A stretch of DNA of 64,000 nt from Comamonas sp. BIGb0152. GTDB lineage: Bacteria > Pseudomonadota > Gammaproteobacteria > Burkholderiales > Burkholderiaceae_C. The position numbers were made by a program, and so were the translations under genes. The stretch's first letter is position 1, and each line of letters begins with the position of its first letter. Shown piece by piece: positions 26,375 through 35,313 of this stretch. The stretch spans positions 682,001 through 746,000 of the forward strand of contig NZ_JANUDY010000002.1 in the NCBI RefSeq assembly GCF_024809975.1, written 5' to 3'. The notes under the pieces were generated by a model, which saw only the letters and a program-made list of their open reading frames with translations, searched no databases and was not told where the DNA came from.

Positions 26375-26866
26375 ATGCCACGCCGCCCTCTAGACCCCGA
26401 AACCCTGCGCCTGATTGATGCTGTGCGCCTGGCACTGGCAGAGCAAGCCGTGGGCGTCTCGGTGGAAGAGAAGACCATGTTCGGCTGCCATGTCTTCATG
26501 GTGGACGGCAAGATGTGCCTGGGCGTGGAGAACGATGAGCTGCTGCTGCGCCTGGCGCCCGAAAGCCATGCGCAGGTGGCAGAAACACCGGGCCTGCGGC
26601 CGCTGTCGTCCAAGGGCTTGATGGACGGCTATTTTCTGGCAGGCCCCGCCGCCTATGCGACGCGTGAAGCCTGGCAACACTGGATCGATGCGGCGCTGGC
26701 CTTTAACCCCCGGGCCAAGGCCACACCGAAGAAAAAACCCAAGGCCGCCCCAACCGATCCATCCGCCAAGCCCGCGACACAAGCAAAAACCGCCAAGACT
26801 GCGGGCGATGCGGGCCCGGCCCCCACCGCCCGCAAACGCCACAGCGTGTTTGACAGCGATCTTTGA
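26375..26866 (+). CDS. TfoX/Sxy N-terminal domain protein
   Basis: 163 residues. Residues about 25-105 match the TfoX N-terminal domain (EEKTMFGCHVFMVDGKMCLGVENDELLLRL, FLAGPAAYATREAWQHWIDAAL). The C-terminal 50 residues are rich in Lys, Ala and Pro and probably disordered. There is no TfoX C-terminal domain, so a competence role cannot be assumed. It lies 29 bp after the acyl-CoA dehydrogenase and 71 bp before mmsB, and so is probably co-transcribed with the valine genes without an evident link. Confidence 0.85.
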   Translation: MPRRPLDPETLRLIDAVRLALAEQAVGVSVEEKTMFGCHVFMVDGKMCLGVENDELLLRLAPESHAQVAETPGLRPLSSKGLMDGYFLAGPAAYATREAWQHWIDAALAFNPRAKATPKKKPKAAPTDPSAKPATQAKTAKTAGDAGPAPTARKRHSVFDSDL

Positions 26867-26937
26867 GCACTCACGCTGTCTTTCGCTATCCATGCCAACC
26901 AACAACCCCTCGCAATAACACCTTCAAGGAGACAAAC

Positions 26938-27837
26938 ATGGCAACTATCGCATTCATCGGCCTGGGCAATATGGGCGCGCCCATGGCCATCAACCTGGCC
27001 AAGGCCGGCCACCAGGTCAAGGCCTTTGATTTGAGCGCCGATGCGGTCGCTAAGGTCGTCGCAGCAGGCGGCAGTGCTGCCGCCCATGCACAAGACGCAG
27101 TGCAAGGCGCCGCAGTCATCGTCAGCATGCTGCCCGCCAGCCAGCATGTCGAAGGCCTGTTTCTGGGCCAGGGCGGCCAGCCCGGTCTGCTGCCAGGCAT
27201 TGCCAAGGGAGCGCTGATCATCGACAGCTCCACCATTGCCGCAGCGACCAGCCAAAAGGTGGCCAAGGCCGCCCAAGCGCTGGGCATTGGCTTTATCGAT
27301 GCGCCGGTCTCGGGCGGCACGGGCGGTGCCATTGCTGGCACCCTCACCTTCATGGTGGGCGGCAGCGCCGCTGATCTGGAGCGCGCCCGCCCCTTGCTGG
27401 AAAAAATGGGCAAGAACATCTTCCACGCCGGCGACGTGGGCGCGGGCCAGACCGCCAAGATCTGCAACAACATGCTGCTGGGTATTTTGATGGTTGGCAC
27501 CAGCGAGGCCATTGCGCTGGGCGTTGCCAATGGCCTGGACCCCAAGGTGCTCAGCGAGATCATGCGCCGCAGCTCCGGCGGCAACTGGGCGCTGGAGGTC
27601 TACAACCCCTTCCCCGGCGTGCAAGAGGCCAGCGCCGCCACGCGCGGCTATACCGGCGGCTTTGGTACGGATCTGATGCTCAAGGACCTGGGCCTGGCAC
27701 AAGAAAGCGCGATGACCGTGAAGGCCAGCACCCCGCTGGGCGGCATGGCACGCCAGCTGTACGCGGCGCACAGCATTGCGGGCCATGGCGGCGAAGACTT
27801 CTCCAGCGTCATCAAGATGCTGCAGAAAAAGGGCTAA
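26938..27837 (+). CDS. mmsB: 3-hydroxyisobutyrate dehydrogenase
   Basis: 299 residues from ATG at 26938, after CAAGGAGA. The Rossmann motif IGLGNMGAPMAINLAKAGH, the substrate loop DAPVSGGTGGA, the catalytic Lys in GAGQTAKICNNMLLG and SSGGNWALEVYNPFPG identify the beta-hydroxyacid dehydrogenase family member that oxidises 3-hydroxyisobutyrate to methylmalonate semialdehyde. That product is the substrate of MmsA (23062). The gene converges with the M20 peptidase with only 22 bp between them. Confidence 0.93.
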   Translation: MATIAFIGLGNMGAPMAINLAKAGHQVKAFDLSADAVAKVVAAGGSAAAHAQDAVQGAAVIVSMLPASQHVEGLFLGQGGQPGLLPGIAKGALIIDSSTIAAATSQKVAKAAQALGIGFIDAPVSGGTGGAIAGTLTFMVGGSAADLERARPLLEKMGKNIFHAGDVGAGQTAKICNNMLLGILMVGTSEAIALGVANGLDPKVLSEIMRRSSGGNWALEVYNPFPGVQEASAATRGYTGGFGTDLMLKDLGLAQESAMTVKASTPLGGMARQLYAAHSIAGHGGEDFSSVIKMLQKKG

Positions 27838-27859
27838 CGAGCACCCCGGAGCCAGGCAC

Positions 27860-29170
27860 TCAAGGTGGGGCTGGCTCCGACAGCGCCATCACCATGCGCG
27901 CCACCAGGTACAGCCGGGGGACGATGCAGTCCAGCAGGATGTGCTCGCCATAGAGGTCATGCGCGCCATAGCCGCACACGCCCATGCCCTCAATCACCCC
28001 GCCCCGGGTGTTGAGAGCGGCAAAGGCCGCATCGGTGCCGCCGCCCAGCGCAATGTCGTTCACATGCAGGGGCAAGCCCAGTTCATCTTGGTAAATGGCT
28101 TTTGCTTGCGCGGCAATGCGGCGCGCGGCGTCGCTGGCCTGCATGGGCGGGCGGCGCAACTCAAAGCGGGCCGTCACCTTGCTGCCCTCCAGCAGGCGGT
28201 TCTTGATCTTTTCCTGCACCGCATCTTGCAGCGCCTGAAAATCCTGGGTCCGCAGCGCCCGGGCATCGCCCTGGGCCTGCGCATGGGGCGGCACCACATT
28301 GCGGCTGGTGCCCGCCTGCGCGACGGTCCAGTTCAACTTCAAGCCCCGCTCGGGCTGCGACAGATCACGCATCTGCAGCAGCTGGTGCGACAACTCATAC
28401 AGCGCATTCACCCCCGCTTCGGGCTTGGCACCAGCGTGGGAGGACTTGCCCTGCACATCCAAAAACAGGGCACCGATGCCGCTGGTCGCCAGGTGCAAGC
28501 TGCCTTGCAGGCCACCGCTCTCGAACGAAAAAATGGCATCCTGGTCGCGCGCCAGTGCCGTGATGTGCCGGCGCGAGCCCGGCGAACTGATCTCTTCGTC
28601 GCTGTTGAACAGCACGGTGATCTCGCCAAAGGCGTCGTAGCCCAGCTTTTGCAGCATGGCGATGCTGTGCAGCACCAGGGCCACGCCTTGCTTTTCGTCC
28701 TCCACGCCCAGGCCGTACACGCGCTCGCCGTCAATCCGAAAAGGCTGCTTGTCCAGGTCGCCGCGCTGGTAGACGGTATCCAGGTGCGCAATCATCATGA
28801 TCTTGGACTGGCCCCGGCCCTTGAAGAAGGCTTGCACCATGGGGCCTACCTGCTCGGGTGTGTCTTCCAGGCGCAGCACCTCTGTGGCCGGGATGATCTG
28901 CACATCGCCACCCAGGGCCTTGAGCCGCTCGGCCGCCACCTGGGCGATATAGCTCACGCCGCCGTAATCGCGGCTGCCTGATTCAACGTGAACCAGGTTC
29001 TTTAACGTGCTGAGAAATGGGGCTTGCTCCGCCTGCGCTGCGCTATGGACGGCGGGCAGCGCGCCAGCCGGCCTATCGGCGGCATGGCTGGGGACGGCAT
29101 GGGCTAGCGCCCAGAGCATGCAGTGAGAGGCGAGAAAACGGGCAGACAGTCGAGCAGGCATGGAAGCCAT
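27860..29170 (-). CDS. Exported M20-family metallopeptidase (glutamate carboxypeptidase-like)
   Basis: 436 residues from ATG at 29168-29170; ATG at 29159-29161 is equally possible. An N-terminal signal peptide ends near AVPSHAADRP. The zinc-enzyme motifs are MMIAHLDTVYQ, LGVEDEKQG, the catalytic Glu pair in FNSDEEISSPGSR, and a His near the C-terminus in GYGAHDLYGEHI. The dimerisation domain begins near ALFLDVQGKSSHAGA. CPG2-type enzymes remove C-terminal glutamate from folates and peptides in the periplasm; the actual substrate is unknown. Confidence 0.88.
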   Translation of the reverse strand: MASMPARLSARFLASHCMLWALAHAVPSHAADRPAGALPAVHSAAQAEQAPFLSTLKNLVHVESGSRDYGGVSYIAQVAAERLKALGGDVQIIPATEVLRLEDTPEQVGPMVQAFFKGRGQSKIMMIAHLDTVYQRGDLDKQPFRIDGERVYGLGVEDEKQGVALVLHSIAMLQKLGYDAFGEITVLFNSDEEISSPGSRRHITALARDQDAIFSFESGGLQGSLHLATSGIGALFLDVQGKSSHAGAKPEAGVNALYELSHQLLQMRDLSQPERGLKLNWTVAQAGTSRNVVPPHAQAQGDARALRTQDFQALQDAVQEKIKNRLLEGSKVTARFELRRPPMQASDAARRIAAQAKAIYQDELGLPLHVNDIALGGGTDAAFAALNTRGGVIEGMGVCGYGAHDLYGEHILLDCIVPRLYLVARMVMALSEPAPP

Positions 29171-29285
29171 GATAGTACGGGTTTGACAACAAATTGTCAC
29201 AGATCTGCCATCCACGACCAGCCTTCCCAGCCTTTGCGATTGAACTCCCTACAATGCCCAGTCTTTGAGACTTTCTTCGCAAGCC

Positions 29286-31271
29286 ATGACCGAGACCCTG
29301 CAATCGATGGCCAAGGGCAGCCCCGCCAGCCCCCGCAAAGCCGTTGATGCACTGGCCCAGGCCGAGCAGGTGTTTTTAGCCGGCTGTGGCCTGCCCCAGG
29401 CCTGGGCAGGCCAGCCGCAGTGGCGCATTTTGGAGACCGGCTTTGGCTTGGGGCTGAATTTTCTGGTCACCTGGCATGCCTGGCAGCACGACCCGGCCCG
29501 CCCTGCACTGCTGCACTTTGTGGCCACCGAGGCCTTCCCCATCGCCGCGGCCGACCTGCTGGAGCAGGCGCGCACGTTTCCCCATCTGCTGCCGCTGGCC
29601 GAGGAGCTGGCCGCGCAATGCTGGGGGCTACTGCCCGGCGTACACCGGCTACGCCTGGCGGGCGGCCAAGTGCTGCTCAGCCTGTTGATTGGCGACAGCC
29701 AAACCATGCTGCGCCAGCAGGAGCTGGTGGCCGACAGCATCTACCTGAACGGCTCGGGCCCAGAAAGCAACCCTGGCCTGTGGAGCCTGCACAGCCTGAA
29801 AGCGGTGGCACGCTGCGCCCGGCGTGGCACGCAGCTGGCCAGCTGGAACCTGGCTGGCCCACTGCGGCAAGACTTGGCCCAATGCGGTTTTGAGGTGCAG
29901 CAGGTGACGAGCGCGCAGCCCCCGCAGCGCGAGCACCTGCATGCCGTGTTTGCCCCCCGCTGGGAGCCCCGCAAGGCCCCGCTGTGGCCCCTGGGTGCGC
30001 AACAGCTGCCCGCCCGCTTGCACAGCGGTTCCCGCCATGCCGCCATCGTGGGCGCCGGCATTGCCGGTGCGGCCTGCGCCCGCCAGCTGGCCTTGCGCGG
30101 CTGGCAGGTGACGGTGCTGGATGCGGCAGCTCAGCCCGCAGCCGGCGCCTCTGCGCTGCCCGCCGGCATTTTTGCGCCCCACACCAGCAGCGATGACAGC
30201 CTGCTCTCCCGCATCACCCGCGCCGGCCAGCGCTGCACCTTGCAGTGGGCGCAGCAGCTGCTGCAAGCGGGGCTGGATTGGCAGATGACCGGCGTGCTGG
30301 AGCGCCGCCAGCTCGCCACGCCCAATGACGAAACCGCTGCCCATGGCGATGGGCCGGCGACAGCCCCGGTGCACCGTGCCGCGCATGAGCGGCCGCCGGC
30401 CTGGTCCACAGATTTGGCAGAGCTGGCTGCCGGCTGGAGTGTGGAAGCCGGCGCCGAAAAGCTGCTAGCCCAGGGCCTGTCAGTCGGCACCCCCGCGCTC
30501 TGGCACCCGCGCGGTGGCTGGTTGCGGCCCGCCGCCCTGGTCCATGCCTTGTTGGACCACCCCGGCATCCGCTTTGTAGGTGCTGCACCGGTGGACGCGA
30601 TGGAGGCGCTGGAAGGCGCATTGCAGTGGTCGCTGAAGGATGCGCAAGGCCAGGAACACGCCCAGGCCGATCTGGTGGTGCTCTGCGCCGGGCCGCACAC
30701 GCCCAGCATCCGCATCAACGGCCAGCCCCCCCGTGCGGGCCAGGCGCTGCAAACCATTCGCGGTCAGGTCAGCTGGGGGGTCTACCCGGCAGGCCAGGCG
30801 CCCACCGTGCGGCACCCGGTCAACGGCCATGGCAGCTGGGTGCCCTGCTTTCATAGTGGCACCGCTGCCGAGGCGGCCTGGGTGATGGGATCCAGCTTTG
30901 AGCGCGGCCAGCACCAGCTGCCGCCCACGGCAGAAGATGCCGCTGCCGCCCATGCCGGCAACTGGGCCAAGCTGCAAACCCTGCTGCCCACCGGCCACCG
31001 GCCCGATGCCTCGGCCTTTGCCCAAGCCCAACACTGGGCCCAGCTGCGCTGTGCATCGACCGACCGCCTGCCGCTGGTCGGGCCGCTGCTGCCAGCGCAG
31101 GCACTGCCCGATGGCCTGCTGAGCCCCTGGGTGGCCACGGCGATGGGATCGCGCGGGCTGACCTGGGCGCTGCTCTGCGCAGAGTTGTTGGCCGCCCGCC
31201 TGCATGCCGAGCCTTTACCGCTGGCCAACCCGCTGGCCCTGGCGCTGGCCAGCGACCGCTACTGCCAATAA
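29286..31271 (+). CDS. mnmC: MnmC-like bifunctional tRNA wobble-uridine enzyme, methyltransferase half degenerate
   Basis: 661 residues from ATG at 29286. The N-terminal half (about 1-240) is a Rossmann methyltransferase (ILETGFGLGLNFLVTWHAW). The C-terminal half (about 250-660) is an FAD oxidase with AAIVGAGIAGAACARQLALRG and STDRLPLVGPLLPAQ near the end. MnmC completes mnm5s2U at tRNA position 34. Two methyltransferase features look lost: the N-terminal FDDxYxS-type motif is replaced by PRKAVDALAQA, and the usual YLDGFSPxRNP reads YLNGSGPESNP. The oxidase half seems intact. The comparison is from memory of family sequences. Confidence 0.82.
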   Translation: MTETLQSMAKGSPASPRKAVDALAQAEQVFLAGCGLPQAWAGQPQWRILETGFGLGLNFLVTWHAWQHDPARPALLHFVATEAFPIAAADLLEQARTFPHLLPLAEELAAQCWGLLPGVHRLRLAGGQVLLSLLIGDSQTMLRQQELVADSIYLNGSGPESNPGLWSLHSLKAVARCARRGTQLASWNLAGPLRQDLAQCGFEVQQVTSAQPPQREHLHAVFAPRWEPRKAPLWPLGAQQLPARLHSGSRHAAIVGAGIAGAACARQLALRGWQVTVLDAAAQPAAGASALPAGIFAPHTSSDDSLLSRITRAGQRCTLQWAQQLLQAGLDWQMTGVLERRQLATPNDETAAHGDGPATAPVHRAAHERPPAWSTDLAELAAGWSVEAGAEKLLAQGLSVGTPALWHPRGGWLRPAALVHALLDHPGIRFVGAAPVDAMEALEGALQWSLKDAQGQEHAQADLVVLCAGPHTPSIRINGQPPRAGQALQTIRGQVSWGVYPAGQAPTVRHPVNGHGSWVPCFHSGTAAEAAWVMGSSFERGQHQLPPTAEDAAAAHAGNWAKLQTLLPTGHRPDASAFAQAQHWAQLRCASTDRLPLVGPLLPAQALPDGLLSPWVATAMGSRGLTWALLCAELLAARLHAEPLPLANPLALALASDRYCQ

Positions 31272-31349
31272 CAGGCAAACACCCAGGTGCACCGCCTGAG
31301 ATGGCGCCCTTCAATATGCCATTTACTCACTAGCATTTGCCATTTTTAT

Positions 31350-31394
31350 ATAACTCAATGTCATACAGGACTGAGAAAAAAGTAGTTTGAGTTT
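31350..31394 (+). promoter_or_regulatory. Candidate CysB operator/promoter element upstream of cysI
   Basis: ATAACT, 4 nt, GTCAT, 5 nt, ACTGA, 6 nt, AGTAGTTTGAGTTT: the same blocks and spacing as at 1661-1705 (minus strand) upstream of sbp. It lies 98 bp before the cysI start in an AT-rich island, with TTGAGT at 31388-31393 as a possible -35. Confidence 0.6.
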
Positions 31395-31492
31395 ATATAA
31401 AAACTTTTTACAGTACATCGAAACAGCCTAGCTACGCCGCCATTGGGGCAGCGGGCCATCCCGGGCTAGCCAGTTGCAACACCTGCACCACG

Positions 31493-33292
31493 ATGTACCA
31501 ATACACCCCATTTGACCGCCAGTTTGTCCAGGCCCGAGCCGACCAGTTCCGCGACCAGCTCAACCGCTGGGAAACTGGCCGATTGAGCGAAGAAGAATTC
31601 CGCCCGCTGCGTTTGCAAAACGGCTGGTATGTACAGCGCTACGCCCCCATGCTGCGGGTGGCTGTGCCTTACGGCGAGATCAATGCCGACCAAATCCGCG
31701 TGCTGGCCCGCATTGCGCGGGAATACGACGCCCCCGAGGCCGAGCTTTACCAAGAGGCGCTGAAAACCCAGGGCGCCATGGGCACCACCTACCTGCCCAC
31801 GCACTACGCGCATTTCACCACCCGCACCAATGTGCAGTTCAACTGGATTCCGCTGTCCAAGTCCGCCGATGTGATGGACCTGCTGGCCAGCGTCAACCTG
31901 CACGGCATCCAGACCAGCGGTAACTGCATCCGCAACACGACCACCGATGCGCTGGCCGGCGTTGCCGTGGACGAGCTGGTAGACCCCCGCCCCTACGCCG
32001 AAGTGCTGCGCCAGTGGACCACCCTGCACCCCGAGTTCGCCTTTCTGCCGCGCAAGTTCAAGATCGCGATCAGTGGCTCTGAGGAAGACCGCGCCGCCAC
32101 CGGCTGGCACGATGTGGGTCTGCACCTGACCAAGAACGCGGCCGGTGAGATCGGCTTCAAGGTGTTTGTCGGCGGCGGCATGGGCCGCACGCCGGTCATC
32201 GGCACCCCCATCCGCGAGTTTTTGCCCTGGAACCAGGTGCTCAACTACATCGAAGCGATTGTGCGCGTCTACAACGAGCGCGGCCGCCGTGACAACAAGT
32301 ACAAGGCCCGCATCAAGATTCTGGTCAAGGCCGAAGGCCAGGTCTATATCGACGCGGTGGAAGAAGAGTTCCGCCAGATTGTCGAGGTCGATGGCGGCCC
32401 GCACACCATCCCCCAAGCCGAGTTTGACCGCGTGGCAGCCTGCTTTGTCGCGCCAGACCTGTCGGGCTACCCGCAGGTCAACGCCACCGAAGCCAAGCAC
32501 CAGCTGACCGAGCAAGGCGTGCGTGAACCTGCCTTTGGCCGCTGGGTCAGCCGCAATGTGCGTGCCCACCAAAACCCCCAACTGCGCGCCGTGGTGCTGT
32601 CCTTCAAGCGCGTGGGCCAGGCGCCCGGCGATGCCTCGGGCGACCAGCTCGACGCACTGGCGCAACTGGTAGACCAGTTTTCTGCCGGCGAAGCCCGTGT
32701 GACCCATGACCAGAATGTGGTGTTGCCTTGGGTGCATGTCAGCCAGCTGCACGCGCTGTGGCTGCAAACCAAGGCCCTGGGCCTGGCCAGCACCAATGTG
32801 GACCTGCTGACCGACATGATCGCCTGCCCCGGCGGCGACCTGTGCGCGCTGGCCAATGCCCGCAGCCTGCCGATTGCCGCGGCCATCACCGAGCGCTACC
32901 AGGACCTGGACGAGCTCGATGACATCGGCGATATCGACCTGCATATCAGCGGCTGCATCAACAGCTGCGGCCACCACCACAGCGGCCACATCGGCATCCT
33001 GGGCGTCGACAAGGACGGCAAGGAGTGGTACCAGATCACCGTGGGCGGCTCCGACGGCGCCACGCTGTCGGGTGCAGCCCAGGCCGGCAAGGCCATCGGC
33101 CCCTCGTTCAGCGCCGCCGAAGTGCCGGGCGTGATCGAAGCCGTGCTGACCACCTACCGAGATCTGCGCGGCAACGGTGAGCGCTTTATCGACACCGTGC
33201 GCCGCGTAGGCCTGGACCCGTTCAAGGAAGCTGGCAAATCCGCCCGCCTGCCTGAAGCGGCGGATACCGCTACCGAAACCACCGAAGCCTGA
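31493..33292 (+). CDS. cysI: Sulfite reductase, siroheme/4Fe-4S hemoprotein subunit
   Basis: 599 residues. It has the duplicated ferredoxin-nitrite/sulfite reductase half domains, siroheme-contacting arginines in HFTTRTNVQFNWI and GNCIRNTTTDALAGV, and the 4Fe-4S cysteines in ACPGGDLCALA and ISGCINSCGHHHSGHIG. It reduces sulfite to sulfide in the cytoplasm. The gene opens the assimilation operon cysI-DUF934-cysH-cysD-cysN. No flavoprotein partner (CysJ) is present here, so the electron donor may be ferredoxin; fdxA lies at 36807. The protein C-terminus is a short Ala/Thr/Glu tail. Confidence 0.95.
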   Translation: MYQYTPFDRQFVQARADQFRDQLNRWETGRLSEEEFRPLRLQNGWYVQRYAPMLRVAVPYGEINADQIRVLARIAREYDAPEAELYQEALKTQGAMGTTYLPTHYAHFTTRTNVQFNWIPLSKSADVMDLLASVNLHGIQTSGNCIRNTTTDALAGVAVDELVDPRPYAEVLRQWTTLHPEFAFLPRKFKIAISGSEEDRAATGWHDVGLHLTKNAAGEIGFKVFVGGGMGRTPVIGTPIREFLPWNQVLNYIEAIVRVYNERGRRDNKYKARIKILVKAEGQVYIDAVEEEFRQIVEVDGGPHTIPQAEFDRVAACFVAPDLSGYPQVNATEAKHQLTEQGVREPAFGRWVSRNVRAHQNPQLRAVVLSFKRVGQAPGDASGDQLDALAQLVDQFSAGEARVTHDQNVVLPWVHVSQLHALWLQTKALGLASTNVDLLTDMIACPGGDLCALANARSLPIAAAITERYQDLDELDDIGDIDLHISGCINSCGHHHSGHIGILGVDKDGKEWYQITVGGSDGATLSGAAQAGKAIGPSFSAAEVPGVIEAVLTTYRDLRGNGERFIDTVRRVGLDPFKEAGKSARLPEAADTATETTEA

Positions 33293-33310
33293 GCCTTGAG
33301 AAGAGCAACG

Positions 33311-33712
33311 ATGAGCATTCCTACCGATTTCCAGATCCTGGCCGCAGGCGCCCACACGCCAGCTGCTGAAGGCGACACCCGCGTGCTGCTGCTGGCCAAC
33401 GATGCCGATGCAATGCAGGTGACGCTGGATGGCGTTGAACGCATTGACCTCGACTTCCCCGCCTTTACCGATGGCCGCGCATTCAGCCAGGCCTACCTGC
33501 TGCGCCGTCGCCGTGGCTTCAAGGGCGATATCCGCGCGCTGGGTGATGTGCTGATTGACCAGCTGGTGCAGATGCACCGCACGGGCTTCAGCAGTGCTGT
33601 GCTCAAAGAAGGCGTGGATGCGGCCGATGCGGCGCGCCAGTTCGAGCGTTTTGCCGGTTTTTACCAGGGCGACGTGGAAGCCAAGCCCCATTTTGACCAG
33701 GCGGCCGCATGA
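33311..33712 (+). CDS. DUF934 protein, conserved partner of cysI
   Basis: 133 residues from ATG at 33311 (MSIPTDFQILAAG). The DUF934 core is clear: IDLDFPAFTDGRAFSQAYLLRRRRGFKGDIRALGDVLIDQL. This small cytoplasmic family is regularly found next to cysI in proteobacteria but has no established biochemical role that I know of; an accessory role in sulfite reduction is inferred from context. Its stop overlaps the cysH start (ATGA at 33709-33712), indicating translational coupling. Confidence 0.9.
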   Translation: MSIPTDFQILAAGAHTPAAEGDTRVLLLANDADAMQVTLDGVERIDLDFPAFTDGRAFSQAYLLRRRRGFKGDIRALGDVLIDQLVQMHRTGFSSAVLKEGVDAADAARQFERFAGFYQGDVEAKPHFDQAAA

Positions 33713-34347
33713 GCACGACCACCCTCAGCCCCCAAGAATTGGCCCGCGTGAACGCCGAGCTGGGCAAGGACGCCGCCGGCCTGGTGCGCTGGGCCCTGTC
33801 GCTGGGCCAGACCAGCATCGTGACCACCAATTTCCGCCCGTTTGAAGCGGTGATCCTGCACCTGGTGAGCCAAGTGCGGCCGGATGTGCCGGTGGTCTGG
33901 ATGGACAACGGCTACAACACCGAGGCCACCTACCGCTTTGCCGATGCGGTGACCCGGCAGCTGGGGCTGAACCTGAAGATCTACCTGCCCCGCCGCTCGC
34001 GTGCCCACCGCGAGGCCGTGGAAGGCGCCACGCCCGCGCTGGACGACCCCCGCCACGCCGCCTTTACAGAAGAAGTGAAGCTCGAACCCTTTGCCCGCGC
34101 GCTGCGCGAGACCCAGCCCCAAGTCTGGTTCACCGCCTTGCGCGCCACCGACACGGCCGTGCGCGCCCAGATGGAGCCTGTCAGCTTGAACCCCGATGGC
34201 CTCATCAAGGTGGCACCGCTGCTGCACTGGTCGTCCAAGGATTTGTACGAGTACTGCGAAAAGCACGGTCTGCCCAATAATTTTGACTATGTGGACCCCA
34301 CCAAGGGCGAAGAGAACCGCGAATGCGGCCTGCACATCGCCCACTGA
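33709..34347 (+). CDS. cysH: Phosphoadenylyl-sulfate (PAPS/APS) reductase, short form
   Basis: 212 residues; E. coli CysH has about 244. The adenylyl-sulfate-binding fold is recognisable (VTTNFRPFEAVILHLV, WMDNGYNTEATYRFADAVT, WFTALRATDT) and the catalytic C-terminal ECGLH motif is present. The CC and CxxC pairs that hold a 4Fe-4S cluster in APS reductases are absent; the only cysteines are in YEYCEKHG and ECGLH. The segment before ECGLH is shorter than in E. coli. The lack of cluster cysteines suggests PAPS as substrate, which would require an APS kinase (cysC) not seen here. Confidence 0.88.
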   Translation: MSTTTLSPQELARVNAELGKDAAGLVRWALSLGQTSIVTTNFRPFEAVILHLVSQVRPDVPVVWMDNGYNTEATYRFADAVTRQLGLNLKIYLPRRSRAHREAVEGATPALDDPRHAAFTEEVKLEPFARALRETQPQVWFTALRATDTAVRAQMEPVSLNPDGLIKVAPLLHWSSKDLYEYCEKHGLPNNFDYVDPTKGEENRECGLHIAH

Positions 34348-34380
34348 ATGCGCGCTGCCCGCCTGACAAGAAAGTTTGAT

Positions 34381-35313
34381 ATGAACGCCCGTGTTGAAAC
34401 CGATGTGCTCAACCACCTGAGCAACCAGCACCTGGACGCGCTGGAAGAAGAAACCATATTTATCCTGCGTGAAGTGGCTGCCGCCTTTGAGCGCCCTGCG
34501 CTGCTGTTTTCTGGCGGCAAGGATTCGCTGGTGATGCTCAAATGCGCCGAAAAAGCCTTTGGCGCCGGCCGCATCCCCTACCCCTTGCTGATGATCGACA
34601 CCGGCCACAACTTCCACGAGGTCACGGATTTCCGCGATCTGCGCGCCCAGGAGCTGGGTGCTGAGCTGATCGTGCGCAGTGTCGAGGATTCAATGGCGCG
34701 CGGCACCGTGCGCCTGGCCCACCCCGGTGAATCGCGCAATGTGCACCAGTCGGTGACCTTGCTCGAAGCGATCGAGGAGTTCCGCTTTGATGCGCTGATT
34801 GGCGGCGCGCGCCGCGACGAAGAAAAAGCCCGCGCCAAGGAGCGCATCTTCAGCCACCGCGACAGCTTTGGCCAGTGGCAGCCCAAGGCCCAGCGCCCGG
34901 AGCTCTGGACCCTGTTCAACACCCGTCTGGCACCCGGCGAGCATTTCCGCGTGTTCCCGATCAGCAACTGGACCGAGCTCGACGTCTGGCAGTACATTGC
35001 CCGCGAAAACATTGCGCTGCCCAGCCTCTACTACGCCCACCAGCGCGATGTGGTCGAGCGCAAGGGCCTGCTGGTGCCCATCACCCCGCTGACTCCCGCC
35101 CGCGACGGTGAGACCGTCGAGAGCCGCACCGTGCGCTTTCGTACCGTGGGCGACATCACCTGCACCTGCCCGGTGAGCAGCGATGCCGCCACCGCCGACG
35201 ACATTGTGCTGGAGACCCTGGCCGCCGATGTGAGCGAGCGCGGTGCCACCCGCATGGATGACAAGACCAGCGATGCCTCGATGGAAAAGCGCAAGAAAGA
35301 CGGATACTTCTGA
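34381..35313 (+). CDS. cysD: Sulfate adenylyltransferase subunit 2
   Basis: 310 residues from ATG at 34381 (MNARVETDVLNHLSNQHLDAL); the in-frame ATG at 34348 abuts the cysH stop and is less likely. The PP-loop ATP site LLFSGGKDSLVML and the characteristic GGARRDEEKARAKERIFSHRDSFGQWQPK are intact. With CysN it makes adenylyl sulfate from sulfate and ATP. The stop overlaps the cysN start (TGATG). Confidence 0.96.
   Translation: MNARVETDVLNHLSNQHLDALEEETIFILREVAAAFERPALLFSGGKDSLVMLKCAEKAFGAGRIPYPLLMIDTGHNFHEVTDFRDLRAQELGAELIVRSVEDSMARGTVRLAHPGESRNVHQSVTLLEAIEEFRFDALIGGARRDEEKARAKERIFSHRDSFGQWQPKAQRPELWTLFNTRLAPGEHFRVFPISNWTELDVWQYIARENIALPSLYYAHQRDVVERKGLLVPITPLTPARDGETVESRTVRFRTVGDITCTCPVSSDAATADDIVLETLAADVSERGATRMDDKTSDASMEKRKKDGYF

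Noticed and set aside
29649-31314. Several long minus-strand frames over mnmC
   Set aside because: Shadows of the GC-rich mnmC gene; no ribosome sites or family features.
31466-33691. 741-codon open frame on the minus strand
   Set aside because: It lies opposite cysI and DUF934, which have full family motifs. High-GC codon use keeps the antisense frame open.
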